From: Gemmatimonadales bacterium
Lineage (GTDB): Bacteria > Gemmatimonadota > Gemmatimonadetes > Gemmatimonadales > GWC2-71-9
DNA length: 21,356 nucleotides
Reading direction: 5' to 3'
NCBI GenBank assembly: GCA_013813675.1
Contig: JACCRH010000038.1
Coordinates: 1 to 21,356 of the forward strand
A program made the translations under genes and the position numbers. This document shows positions 10,593-17,702 of the stretch, one piece after another (positions within the stretch are counted from its first letter, which is position 1; each line of letters begins with the position of its first letter). The notes under the pieces were generated by a model. That model saw nothing but the letters and a program-made list of their open reading frames with translations, had not been told where the DNA came from and ran no database searches.

Positions 10593-10620
10593 AAAGTAAC
10601 GGGATTGGAAGCGGCGACAA
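10593..10620 (-). promoter_or_regulatory. Candidate promoter of the metH leader
   Basis: On the minus strand TTGTCG (10615-10620) and TACTTT (10593-10598) are 16 bases apart. A start site near 10586 would place the aptamer about 16 bases into the transcript, as expected for a riboswitch leader. The -35 resembles that of the acyl-CoA dehydrogenase promoter (TTGTCC). Found by eye only. Confidence 0.4.
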
Positions 10621-10639
10621 GGGGGATTGGCCTGCCGGT

Positions 10640-11212
10640 TCACAGCATGCCGACCACTAGACCTCTGGCCAGCCAGAGCAGCAGCCAGGCCAGCATCGGG
10701 CTGAAATCGATCATCCCGCTAGGCGGGAGACGGCGGCGGATCGGCTGGATGATCCAGTCGGTGAGCAACACCAGCGGACGCATCCAGCGGCGGTACTCGG
10801 AGATCCCGAACCAGGACGCGATCACCCGGATGAAGATCGCGCCCATCACCAGGGTAAAGGCCCAGCTCACCAGCAGTCTGACCCAGTCCCTGGGGCGCGC
10901 GCTCGCCAGCGCGGTGACGGTCCCCGCCATTCCCAGCAGCCAGTTGACGAAGCTCAGCAGCAGGAGGCCGCCGAGGATCACCACCCCCAGCAGCCAGAGC
11001 GGCGCGTCCTGGGGACTGCCGCCGAACCGGATCACCCGGCGTTCCATCGGCAGGATCACCGGGTCGCTCAGCCGCCGGACCAGCCGGGGCCACGCGCCGA
11101 ACGGCCCGATCTTGCGGCGCCGCACCGCCCAATGGGTCAGGGCGACGATCGAGGCGAAGGCCAGGGCCACCACCACGATGCCCCGGGCTACCATGTCGAG
11201 CGTGAGATGCAC
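10640..11212 (-). CDS. YggT-family integral membrane protein
   Basis: A 190-residue membrane protein with hydrophobic segments at about 8-28, 71-93, 112-134 and 171-189. It carries two YggT-type repeats: a degenerate one around LSDPVILPMERRV (48-60) and a near-perfect one, LTDWIIQPIRRRLPPSG followed by MIDFSPMLAWLLL (150-179). YggT proteins are poorly understood; roles in osmotic tolerance and in membrane or division organisation have been proposed. It is the last gene of a likely operon, 21 bp after the lipoprotein gene and two genes after the acyl-ACP desaturase. The GTG at 11212 has no clear ribosome site; an internal ATG at 11194 is an alternative. metH, next on the same strand, has its own promoter and terminator. 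Confidence 0.85.
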   Translation of the reverse strand: MHLTLDMVARGIVVVALAFASIVALTHWAVRRRKIGPFGAWPRLVRRLSDPVILPMERRVIRFGGSPQDAPLWLLGVVILGGLLLLSFVNWLLGMAGTVTALASARPRDWVRLLVSWAFTLVMGAIFIRVIASWFGISEYRRWMRPLVLLTDWIIQPIRRRLPPSGMIDFSPMLAWLLLWLARGLVVGML

Positions 11213-11233
11213 GGCGGGCGGCGGGAGCCGGAA

Positions 11234-11686
11234 CTAGCGCGCCGGGCCGCCGACCTGGATCGGTCGCTGGGCCCCGGAGCGGGCGGTGCACATCAGCGTG
11301 AACCGGCCGGCGTTGATGGAAGCTTCTTCGAGGATGTTGCTGTCGCCCCGGCAGGAGGTGATCTGGCGCCCATCCACTTTGCGAAACTGCACGGTGACCA
11401 CGGGCTCTCGATTGACGTTGAGGAGGTGACGCGCGGTCGCGGGAGTGAGACTGTCTACGCCGATCTGACGGAGGGAGGACGCGGGCCGGCCACGATGCGA
11501 GCCCCGGTAATCCACCGCGCGGTCCACCAGGTCGAGCACTTCCTGGCCCAGTGCCTCGGCGTCCATCTGGTCGGCCGGCAGGTTCGACTTCGGCTGCTCG
11601 GGCGCGTCACGCGGCCGGTCTTTGTTGCCGCACCCCGCGACCAGGCAGACCAGCGCGAGGGCCGGCCCGACACGGTGCAGCCTCAT
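11234..11686 (-). CDS. Small lipoprotein, unknown function
   Basis: A 150-residue protein with a lipoprotein signal peptide: basic MRLHR, a hydrophobic core, and the lipobox LVAGC with Cys19 as the lipidated residue. A charged, proline-containing linker follows (about 21-45), then a compact C-terminal region of about 105 residues with cysteines at 112 and 133. I do not recognise the family. Its ATG overlaps the TGA of the acyl-ACP desaturase gene by four bases (ATGA), so it is translationally coupled to it. The frame extends far upstream through the desaturase gene, but that part is an antisense-quality shadow; the lipoprotein signal fixes the start. Confidence 0.75.
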   Translation of the reverse strand: MRLHRVGPALALVCLVAGCGNKDRPRDAPEQPKSNLPADQMDAEALGQEVLDLVDRAVDYRGSHRGRPASSLRQIGVDSLTPATARHLLNVNREPVVTVQFRKVDGRQITSCRGDSNILEEASINAGRFTLMCTARSGAQRPIQVGGPAR

Positions 11687-12660
11687 TCCATCGCGAATTC
11701 GCGGTTGAACACGACCTCGAAGCTGAAGGTCTTCGCTCGGGTCCGGGTCTCCATCAGGTCCGCGATTCGCCGCAGGCGGCCGGGGATCTCCATGATCTTC
11801 TCCTGGGCCTTCCGGCCCAGCTCGCCCAACCCACCGAGGCTGTCGATCTTCCAGTAGCGGATCTGCTCCTGCACGATCCGCAGATAGTCCCGGGGACCGT
11901 AAATCCCGGAACGGCGGATCACCTCGGCGAGGTCCTTGAATCCTGGAATCGTGATTCCGGGCATGTCGATCGCCGGCAGAATGAACGACGCCGAGTGGAG
12001 CGCCTGGTCGGGATCGCGCTTGAGGATCTCCTCGAAGACGGTGCGGTAGAAGGCGTAGTGCCGGGCCTCGTCCTTGGCCACCTGGCTCAGCACCTCGGCG
12101 AGCCGGGGCTCGTACGCACCGATGACTTTTCCGGTTTCGCTGTGGGAGAACTGGGTGGCGCGCTCCTGCACGGTGGTGTAGGCAAAGACCCGGTAGGGGT
12201 CGCGGTCCCAGTCGGGATGGAAGCCCCGCCGCAGGTACTCGAACTGCATCTCCTCGATCTTCCGCTGGTCGAAGAGCCGGGTATCCCGGACGTAGTCGTG
12301 CAGCACCTGGCCGTGCCGGTCCTCTTCGGCGGTCCACAGGTTGTTCCACAGACGCCAGTGGCTCTCGTCGCCCAGATAGACCGCGAGCAGGCGGTGGAAA
12401 TGCGGCAGCCCTTCCTCGGTCAACAGATTGAGCGCGAGGGCGGCCCGCGCGTGGTCCGGAATTCCCTTGGCTTGGGCCCGGAGTTGCGCCTGGAACTCGT
12501 CGGGGTCGGTGTCGGGGTCGGGGCCCAGGAGGTCGGACGGATACCACAAATCCCGTTTCCGCTCATGCAGCTCCATGAGCTCCCCCACCCGGCCCTCGAG
12601 GTCTCTCAGGACTTCCACTTTGGATTCGAGTTCGCGCGCGGGGTCGGTAATGATGCCCAT
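11683..12660 (-). CDS. Soluble acyl-ACP desaturase (plant/actinobacterial type, diiron)
   Basis: A 325-residue member of the ferritin-like acyl-ACP desaturase family (plant stearoyl-ACP desaturase, mycobacterial DesA), which introduces a double bond into an acyl chain on acyl-carrier protein using a diiron centre and O2. The iron ligands can be read off: TEEGLP (Glu82 or Glu83), E113 and H116 in AEEDRHG, E166 in VQERAT, and E198 and H201 in KDEARH. The start at ATG 12660 is preceded by GGGA seven bases away. It is first of a probable three-gene operon (lipoprotein, YggT protein). Such soluble desaturases are uncommon in bacteria outside Actinobacteria, so transfer or lineage-specific retention is possible. 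Chain length and double-bond position are unknown. Confidence 0.87.
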   Translation of the reverse strand: MGIITDPARELESKVEVLRDLEGRVGELMELHERKRDLWYPSDLLGPDPDTDPDEFQAQLRAQAKGIPDHARAALALNLLTEEGLPHFHRLLAVYLGDESHWRLWNNLWTAEEDRHGQVLHDYVRDTRLFDQRKIEEMQFEYLRRGFHPDWDRDPYRVFAYTTVQERATQFSHSETGKVIGAYEPRLAEVLSQVAKDEARHYAFYRTVFEEILKRDPDQALHSASFILPAIDMPGITIPGFKDLAEVIRRSGIYGPRDYLRIVQEQIRYWKIDSLGGLGELGRKAQEKIMEIPGRLRRIADLMETRTRAKTFSFEVVFNREFAME

Positions 12661-12698
12661 GAGTATCCCAGGACAGCGGTTAGCCCTCGAAAATGCAG

Positions 12699-12736
12699 AC
12701 CGGACCAGCCCTGTAAGATAGTGGGGCTGGTCCGGT
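12699..12736 (-). terminator. Hairpin after the GNAT gene
   Basis: A perfect 13-bp stem (12699-12711 with 12724-12736) and a 12-base loop, 25 bases past the stop of the acetyltransferase gene. On the minus strand it is followed by CTGCATTTTCG, which includes a four-T run. It also lies just upstream of the desaturase gene, and its loop holds TATCTTAC, similar to candidate -10 elements elsewhere in the window. Confidence 0.65.
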
Positions 12737-12761
12737 GAACGCCAACGGGTGAGACTGAGGC

Positions 12762-13193
12762 TCAGCCGGGAACGGCCAGCCGTTTCTCCATCAAAGCCCA
12801 GGCCTGCTGACCGATGTAATTCTCCCGGCGGAAGATCGGATCCCAGCCCAGGGCAGCCAGCAGTCCCTCCGAGCGGTCGTCATCAGTCCAGAATTCTGCC
12901 AGATGGGCACCTCCGTCTACCGCCCGCTCCTCGAAGGCGGCGAGCAGTCGGTGGGCGTGGCCGCGGTGCCGCTCCTGAGGCAGCACCACTACATCTACCA
13001 GGTGGGCAACGCCGCCGCGCAACCAGTAGCGCAGGCCGCCGATCCAGTCACCGATCTCATTGCTGAGCATGAGGTAACGTTCTTCGGCGCCGCCGCTCCG
13101 GCCGGCCGCCTCCTCCTCCTGCTCGATGAGCTCGGAGTACCAGGCCGCAAAATCGCCGTCCTGTTCCATTTCTCGGATGATGATCTCGCCCAT
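12762..13193 (-). CDS. GNAT-family N-acetyltransferase
   Basis: A 143-residue acetyl-CoA-dependent acyltransferase fold. The acetyl-CoA pyrophosphate loop (motif A) is recognisable as VVVLPQERHRGHAHRLL (68-84), with R75-H-R-G78-H-A80 fitting R/QxxGxG/A. The preceding strand is HLVDVVV, and the C-terminal GFxxxxxx-like region is LGWDPIFRRENYIG. The start at 13193 is taken because AGGGA lies six bases upstream; an extra 11 codons are open upstream but have no ribosome site. It is a single gene ending in a strong hairpin and divergent from the thioredoxin gene. The substrate cannot be inferred. Confidence 0.82.
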   Translation of the reverse strand: MGEIIIREMEQDGDFAAWYSELIEQEEEAAGRSGGAEERYLMLSNEIGDWIGGLRYWLRGGVAHLVDVVVLPQERHRGHAHRLLAAFEERAVDGGAHLAEFWTDDDRSEGLLAALGWDPIFRRENYIGQQAWALMEKRLAVPG

Positions 13194-13349
13194 TGATTCC
13201 CTGCCGATATGGGAGACGGCACCCACTTACGCAACACTGGTGCCACCTCGGGTGTTCCTCTGTGGAGCGAAGACTGGCGCCGCGCCGGAGCACTTTTCGT
13301 TAGCTTGACCGGGGACGGCAGGCACCCAGCCAGCGAAGGAGGTGGACCA

Positions 13350-13817
13350 ATGGCGAATGCGACCCAAACCAGCCGGCCGGTAGTGGTGAGCTGCCCCTTC
13401 TGCGGCACGGCCAACCGGGTGGACCTGGCGCGCCTCTCCGCGGGCCCCAAGTGCGCCCAGTGCGGGCGGCCGATTAAGCTGGACCGTCCCCTGCACGTGA
13501 CCGACGCCGATTTCGAAAAGATAATCGCGGGCTCGAGTGTACCGGTGCTGGTGGACTTCCACGCCGACTGGTGTGGCCCCTGCAAGATGATGGCGCCGGT
13601 GCTGGATGAGGTCGCCCGGCGGCACATGGGCGATGTTCTGGTGTTGAAACTGGACACCGACGCCCACCCGGCGACACCGTCGCGCTTGGGTATCCGAGGA
13701 ATTCCCACGCTCATCGTGTTCGAGCATGGCCGCGAGAGCCGCCGCCTGGTGGGAGCGACCCAGATGCCCGAGCTGGAGAAGCTGCTGGGCATGGACCAGC
13801 CAGAGCGCCAGGCGTGA
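13350..13817 (+). CDS. trxC: Thioredoxin 2 with N-terminal zinc finger
   Basis: A 155-residue cytoplasmic disulfide reductase. The N-terminal zinc ribbon has its four cysteines at C15, C18 (CPFC), C35 and C38 (CAQC). The thioredoxin fold follows from about residue 48, with the active site W74-C75-G-P-C78 and the cis-proline at P119 (GIPT). This combination defines the TrxC/Trx2 group, linked to oxidative-stress defence and zinc-dependent redox sensing. The ATG at 13350 has an ideal AAGGAGGT ribosome site (13336-13343); the frame is open 47 codons further upstream without any thioredoxin-like sequence. TAGCTT at 13301-13306 may be its -10. The gene converges on the small cysteine-containing protein gene. 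Confidence 0.95.
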   Translation: MANATQTSRPVVVSCPFCGTANRVDLARLSAGPKCAQCGRPIKLDRPLHVTDADFEKIIAGSSVPVLVDFHADWCGPCKMMAPVLDEVARRHMGDVLVLKLDTDAHPATPSRLGIRGIPTLIVFEHGRESRRLVGATQMPELEKLLGMDQPERQA

Positions 13818-13872
13818 CCACTCACGGCACGACGGCTGTGCGGTCACCAGGGTTAGGATCGCCAGAACGAGG

Positions 13873-14145
13873 TCAGAGCCTGCGGCACTGGCGCGCGGTC
13901 GTCGGCCGCCGCGAGCAGGCGATGCTCTCGTCCATGCCCTGCACCAAGGGGCCGCAGGCGGCCGTCTGCGCCTGTTCGGCCGCCGACTCCTCGGTCGCGC
14001 CCGAGGCGGTGGCGCTCCGCCGCTCGCCCTGGAAGTTCACGGCTACGGTGCACTCGACCCGCTGGACCTCGAGGGTCGAGTAGACCAGAAAGGCGATGAA
14101 TCCGACTATCACCAGAACGGTTACGAGTCGCGCGCGACTGGTCAT
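13873..14145 (-). CDS. Membrane-anchored protein with four cysteines, unknown function
   Basis: A 90-residue protein with one N-terminal membrane segment (about 7-24) after a basic MTSRAR, and an exported domain of about 65 residues with cysteines at 32, 64, 77 and 87. Their spacing suggests two disulfides outside the membrane. Residues 40-60 are Ala/Ser/Glu-rich and may be helical (ATASGATEESAAEQAQTAAC). I cannot name the family; I have an impression of related short proteins in Gemmatimonadota. The start ATG at 14145 has no clear ribosome site. It follows cutA in the same direction by 95 bp and converges on trxC. Confidence 0.65.
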   Translation of the reverse strand: MTSRARLVTVLVIVGFIAFLVYSTLEVQRVECTVAVNFQGERRSATASGATEESAAEQAQTAACGPLVQGMDESIACSRRPTTARQCRRL

Positions 14146-14239
14146 GACGGGCGGAGCCGGATGGAAGAGAGGGTGGTGACGTCAGGCACGGCTGCAGAAA
14201 TATCTGAGCGGAAGGGGCCCGGCGGAAGAGCCCGCCCTC

Positions 14240-14557
14240 TCATCCCACCGACTCTTCGATCCACTTGAGATACCGCGCATCCCCCTCCGCTACCGCCACC
14301 GCGATGATCTCCGGCGTCTGGTAGGGATGCAGCTCCCTGACCCGGGAGATCAGGGCGGGCACTCGCGCGGCGGTAGTCTTGAGGTGACAGTACCATTCGG
14401 AGGCCGTTTCCACTTCGCCCTGCCACCGATAGGTGCTCGACACCGGCCCGACAACCTGGGCGCATGCGGCGAGCCGCTCCTCCACCAGCCGTCCACCGAG
14501 CCGGTGGGCTGCATCCCGATCAGGGAGTGTGGTGGTCACCTGACGGTAGTGGCTCAC
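14240..14557 (-). CDS. cutA: Divalent-cation tolerance protein CutA
   Basis: A 105-residue protein spanning the complete CutA1 domain: a VTTTLPDRDAA start (a variant of the usual VxxTxPxxExA), the central CAQVVGPVSSTYRWQGEVE, and the signature ELHPYQTPEIIAVAVAEG (75-92), then YLKWI near the end. CutA1 forms very stable ferredoxin-like trimers and is associated with copper and other divalent metal tolerance, although its mechanism is unsettled. The start is GTG at 14557; GGAGGAG lies 11 bases upstream, rather far but the only candidate. It follows the small lipoprotein gene by 30 bp and is probably co-transcribed with it. Confidence 0.94.
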   Translation of the reverse strand: MSHYRQVTTTLPDRDAAHRLGGRLVEERLAACAQVVGPVSSTYRWQGEVETASEWYCHLKTTAARVPALISRVRELHPYQTPEIIAVAVAEGDARYLKWIEESVG

Positions 14558-14587
14558 GCGCCTTGGCGCTCCTCCGCTCGAGGTCCC

Positions 14588-14920
14588 TCAGTCACCCAGG
14601 GGAACGACTCCCAGCCGCCAGCCGCTCTTGAAGTCCACCGTGAGGCGGTAGCTCAGCGGGTCGGCCACCGCGCCGCTGACGTCGGGCTGGCTTCGGGCAT
14701 ACGCCAGCGCGCTGTCTGTTCGAGCGGCGGCCGAGCTGCCCTGGCGCGCCTCGGCGAACCGGCGGGCGATCGCGGCAGCCTGGGCCTGCTCCCGGCCATA
14801 GCGGGCGAATTGCTCGGCCGGCACCAGTCCGCCCGTGTGGGAGATGCGCGAGTGATAGTCGTAGGACCGGCAGGATGCGAGCGCCAGGACCAGTCCCAGC
14901 GCGGCGGAGCCACGGATCAT
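14588..14920 (-). CDS. Small lipoprotein, unknown function
   Basis: A 110-residue protein with a lipoprotein signal sequence, MIRGSAALGLVLALASC, Cys17 being the lipidation site in the lipobox LASC. The mature part is charged and helical in its first half (about 34-77, Ala/Arg/Glu/Gln-rich) and ends in a short beta-like segment, YRLTVDFKSGWRLGVVPLGD. The family is not recognised. The ATG at 14920 is preceded by GAGG with suitable spacing; upstream codons in the same frame cross the promoter of the divergent dehydrogenase gene and are rejected. It is first in a probable lipoprotein-cutA unit. Confidence 0.72.
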   Translation of the reverse strand: MIRGSAALGLVLALASCRSYDYHSRISHTGGLVPAEQFARYGREQAQAAAIARRFAEARQGSSAAARTDSALAYARSQPDVSGAVADPLSYRLTVDFKSGWRLGVVPLGD

Positions 14921-15026
14921 TGCGGGCCTCGAAGTGCAGGTCGGGAACGTCACCTGCCCCGAAATTAACGCCGGGCGCCTCCAGCGGCGACGGGTTAGCT
15001 TACCGCTTTCCTCACCGGGGCTTCTC

Positions 15027-16655
15027 ATGAGTGGTCTCTTCAACATCCCCCACCCTCGCAATGAGCCGGTGCTGAGCTACGCCCCCGGGTCCTCGGAGCG
15101 GGCGGCACTCAAGGCGGCGCTCGGCGCGGTCGGCGCGCAGCAGATCGAGATCCCGGCCGTCGTGGCGGGGCGGGAAGTGCGAACCGGCGACACCCACGAC
15201 GTGGTCTCTCCACACTGCCACCGGCGGGTGCTGGCCAAGGTTCACCAGGCCGACCGGGCCACGATCGAGGCGGCGACCAGGGCGGCGGTCGAGGCGCAGC
15301 GCGACTGGGGGCACTGGCGCTTCGAGGACCGGGCGGCGGTGTTCCTCAAGGCGGCCGATCTACTCGCCACGGAGCACCGGCAGTTGCTCAACGCCGCGAC
15401 CATGCTGGGTCAGAGCAAGACCGCCTACCAGGCCGAGATCGACAGTGCCTGCGAGCTGATCGACTTCCTTCGGTACAACGTGCACTTCGCCGAGCGGATC
15501 TATCGGGAGCAGCCGAAGTCCTCGCCCGGGGTGTGGAACCGGATGGACCACCGCCCGCTGGAGGGATTCGTCTACGCCATCACCCCGTTCAACTTCACCG
15601 CGATCGGCGGCAACCTGCCGACCGCGCCCGCCCTCATGGGCAACGCGGTGGTCTGGAAGCCCTCGGCCACGGCGTCGCTCAGCAACTGGCATTTCTTCCG
15701 GCTGCTGCAGGAGGCCGGTCTCCCGCCGGGCGTCATCAACTTCCTGCCGGGCGACTCGATCGCGGTGAGCCAGGCCCTGCTGGCCCACCGCCATCTCGCG
15801 GGAATCCATTTCACCGGCTCGACGCCGGTCTTCCAGAGTCTCTGGAGAGCCGTCGGCGAAAATCTCGCCCAGTACGCCGGGTACCCCCGAATCGTGGGTG
15901 AGACCGGCGGCAAGGACTTCATCGTCGCGCATGCCAGCGCGGACGCCGAGGCGCTCGCGGTCGGTATGGTCCGGGGCGCGTACGAGTACCAGGGCCAGAA
16001 GTGCAGCGCCGCGTCCCGCGCGTACATCCCCGATACGCTCTGGCCCGAGGTGCGCGACCGGGTGACCGCCATGATCGGTGACCTCCGGATGGGAGACGTG
16101 GCCGACTTCCGCAACTTCATGGGGGCGGTGATCGACCGGCGCGCCTTCGAGCGCATCAAGGGTCACCTGGAGCGGGCCAAGAACGCCGCCGGTGTCCGGA
16201 TCGTCGCCGGCGGCGGCACCGACGACTCGGTTGGCTGGTTCGTGGAGCCCACCCTGCTCCAGGCGGACGACCCGGGCTACCAGACTATGTGTGAAGAGAT
16301 CTTCGGCCCGGTACTGACGGTGCACGTCTATCCCGCGGCCAAGTGGACCGAGACACTCGCGCTGGTGGACCGGACCGGACCCTACGCGCTCACCGGCGCG
16401 GTCTTCGCGCAGGACCGCGCGGCGGTCGCCGAGGCGGACCGGGCGCTGCGCTATGCGGCGGGGAACTACTACATCAACGACAAGCCGACCGGCGCGGTGG
16501 TGGGCCAGCAGCCGTTCGGCGGCGGCCGGGCCAGCGGCACCAACGACAAGGCGGGCTCGGTGCTCAACCTGCTGCGCTGGGTGTCGCCCCGCGCGATCAA
16601 AGAGACCTTCGCCCCGCCGAAGGACTATCGCTATCCGTTCATGAGTGAGGCGTAA
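15027..16655 (+). CDS. pruA: L-glutamate gamma-semialdehyde (delta-1-pyrroline-5-carboxylate) dehydrogenase
   Basis: An NAD-dependent aldehyde dehydrogenase of 542 residues that oxidises glutamate semialdehyde to glutamate, the second step of proline (and part of arginine) breakdown. Catalytic residues are Asn189 (PFNF), Glu292 (VGETGGKD) and the nucleophile Cys326 (GQKCSAASRAY). The NAD-binding FTGSTPVF lies at 262-269. The extended N-terminus (FNIPHPRNEPVLSYAPGS), the YNV and NDKPTGAVVGQQPFGGGRASGTNDKAG stretches, and the length point to the ALDH4A1 group rather than to Bacillus RocA. No proline dehydrogenase gene is present in the window, so the two steps are not adjacent here. The start at ATG 15027 has GGGG seven bases upstream. 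TAGCTT (14996-15001) is a candidate -10. Confidence 0.95.
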   Translation: MSGLFNIPHPRNEPVLSYAPGSSERAALKAALGAVGAQQIEIPAVVAGREVRTGDTHDVVSPHCHRRVLAKVHQADRATIEAATRAAVEAQRDWGHWRFEDRAAVFLKAADLLATEHRQLLNAATMLGQSKTAYQAEIDSACELIDFLRYNVHFAERIYREQPKSSPGVWNRMDHRPLEGFVYAITPFNFTAIGGNLPTAPALMGNAVVWKPSATASLSNWHFFRLLQEAGLPPGVINFLPGDSIAVSQALLAHRHLAGIHFTGSTPVFQSLWRAVGENLAQYAGYPRIVGETGGKDFIVAHASADAEALAVGMVRGAYEYQGQKCSAASRAYIPDTLWPEVRDRVTAMIGDLRMGDVADFRNFMGAVIDRRAFERIKGHLERAKNAAGVRIVAGGGTDDSVGWFVEPTLLQADDPGYQTMCEEIFGPVLTVHVYPAAKWTETLALVDRTGPYALTGAVFAQDRAAVAEADRALRYAAGNYYINDKPTGAVVGQQPFGGGRASGTNDKAGSVLNLLRWVSPRAIKETFAPPKDYRYPFMSEA

Positions 16656-16677
16656 GACCGGGGTGGGATGTCCTCAT

Positions 16678-16754
16678 GTCATCCTGAGCGCAGCGAAGGA
16701 GGCATGGCGGCGCTTCGTCTCCTTCCCCCGCTCTGCGCTCGGGGTCAGGATGAC
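16678..16754. repeat. Palindromic intergenic repeat, copy 2 (diverged)
   Basis: The left arm 16678-16701 matches the arm of the repeat at 6642-6711 at 23 of 24 positions (GTCATCCTGAGCG-C-AGCGAAGGAG). The right arm, 16719-16754, is a longer variant carrying extra C/G runs, so the arms pair at GTCATCCTGA, GCGCAG and AAGGAG with unpaired insertions. It starts 23 bp after the P5C dehydrogenase stop, and its right end contains the ATG used here as the start of the next gene. Confidence 0.85.
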
Positions 16755-17538
16755 AACATTGGCCTTGACGCTTCCGAGTGGCCCCGCGATGTACGCCCAG
16801 TCGACGGCCCCCGCATCTCCCGCCTACGCCGCCGTTCACCTGCACTGTGCCCGCTTCGCCGAGACCTCCCGGAGCGACATCGAGACCGAAACGGCGCGAG
16901 GCGCGGTGAAGGCGACAGCCGAGCGGGACGGCATTTGGAGTTTTCGCGCGCGTGACAGCAGCGGGGGCGTAGTGCTGGAGAGCTGGTACGACTCTCTGTC
17001 ACTGCGCCGGCGCTCGGGCGAGAGCGAAGTCGCCGCCGACACCGACGGGCTGATCGGTGGCCGCTACCGGGGCCTCCTGCGGCCGGCGGGGGGCTATGTC
17101 GAGATCGGCCGCCCGTTTCTCCCCGAGGAAGTCGCCGAGGTTGCGGACCTCTCCGGCGCCGCCCGGGACCTCCTCCCGCCGCTGCCGACCAAGCCCCTCG
17201 AAGTCGGAGAATCGTGGAAGGACGCGGGGCTCGAGGTGTCGCGCCTTCAGGACACGGTGGCAGCGGGCCGGCCCCTTCTCCACTTCCGCCTCGAGGCACG
17301 AGGCGAGACTCGCGAAGTGGTTCCCCGCGGCGACACCACCCCGATACCGGTGCGCCAAACGACGGTCGAGCAGGGCGACATCTTCTGGTCGCCCAGGTTG
17401 GGGCTGGTCCGGCGCACCCGAGACATCACCACCGAAGCGACCATTCCCTCCGGCGGCCGGATCCGGCAGCCGGTGCGTTCCCGCGTGGCGCAGCGCGTCG
17501 AGCTCACCCGTCTGCCCTCCCGGCCGGCCTGCAAGTAA
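16750..17538 (+). CDS. Probable secreted protein, unknown function, start inside a repeat
   Basis: A protein of 262 residues (249 if the ATG at 16789 is used). The N-terminus MTTLALTLPSGPAMYAQ resembles a short or truncated signal peptide ending at AQ, followed by PASPAYAAVHLHC. The rest is a mostly beta-rich, soluble domain with no catalytic motif known to me; recurring features are DGLIGGRYRGLL (about residues 98-109), PFLPEEVAEVADL and the closing RIRQPVRSRVAQRVEL. I associate similar sequences with Gemmatimonadota but cannot name a family. The ATG at 16750 lies in the last bases of the palindromic repeat (CAGGATGAC), so the repeat may have replaced the original front of the gene. The frame is open back to 16645, but that part translates the repeat itself. 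Confidence 0.68.
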   Translation: MTTLALTLPSGPAMYAQSTAPASPAYAAVHLHCARFAETSRSDIETETARGAVKATAERDGIWSFRARDSSGGVVLESWYDSLSLRRRSGESEVAADTDGLIGGRYRGLLRPAGGYVEIGRPFLPEEVAEVADLSGAARDLLPPLPTKPLEVGESWKDAGLEVSRLQDTVAAGRPLLHFRLEARGETREVVPRGDTTPIPVRQTTVEQGDIFWSPRLGLVRRTRDITTEATIPSGGRIRQPVRSRVAQRVELTRLPSRPACK

Positions 17539-17702
17539 TCCCCACAGGGTTTTCGCCCGCCTTTCCCTCCGTCACGATCGGGCAGCACGAGCTGCCGGTA
17601 GACCCGCCTTCCCTTCGACGCCGCATGTCCGGCAGCGCTCCCCTGACGCGCATCCCTGAACGAAGGCACGGAACATGGAGAACCATCTTCAGGGAGGGGC
17701 AC

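Noticed and set aside
10466..10640. Cobalamin riboswitch, tempting because metH needs B12
   Set aside because: No B12-box-like sequence and far too short for a cobalamin aptamer, while the SAM-II pattern fits in detail.
11687..12547. N-terminal extension of the small lipoprotein to a 437-residue protein
   Set aside because: The extension runs in another frame of the acyl-ACP desaturase gene and is Arg/Pro/Gly-rich without homology. The lipoprotein signal fixes the real start at 11686.
13814..13847. Hairpin GTGACC/GGTCAC after trxC
   Set aside because: It includes the trxC stop codon, has a large asymmetric interior and lacks a T run. Not convincing as a terminator.
14215..14241. Hairpin-like sequence downstream of cutA
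   Set aside because: Imperfect stem (5 bp plus 3 bp with an internal loop) and no T run.
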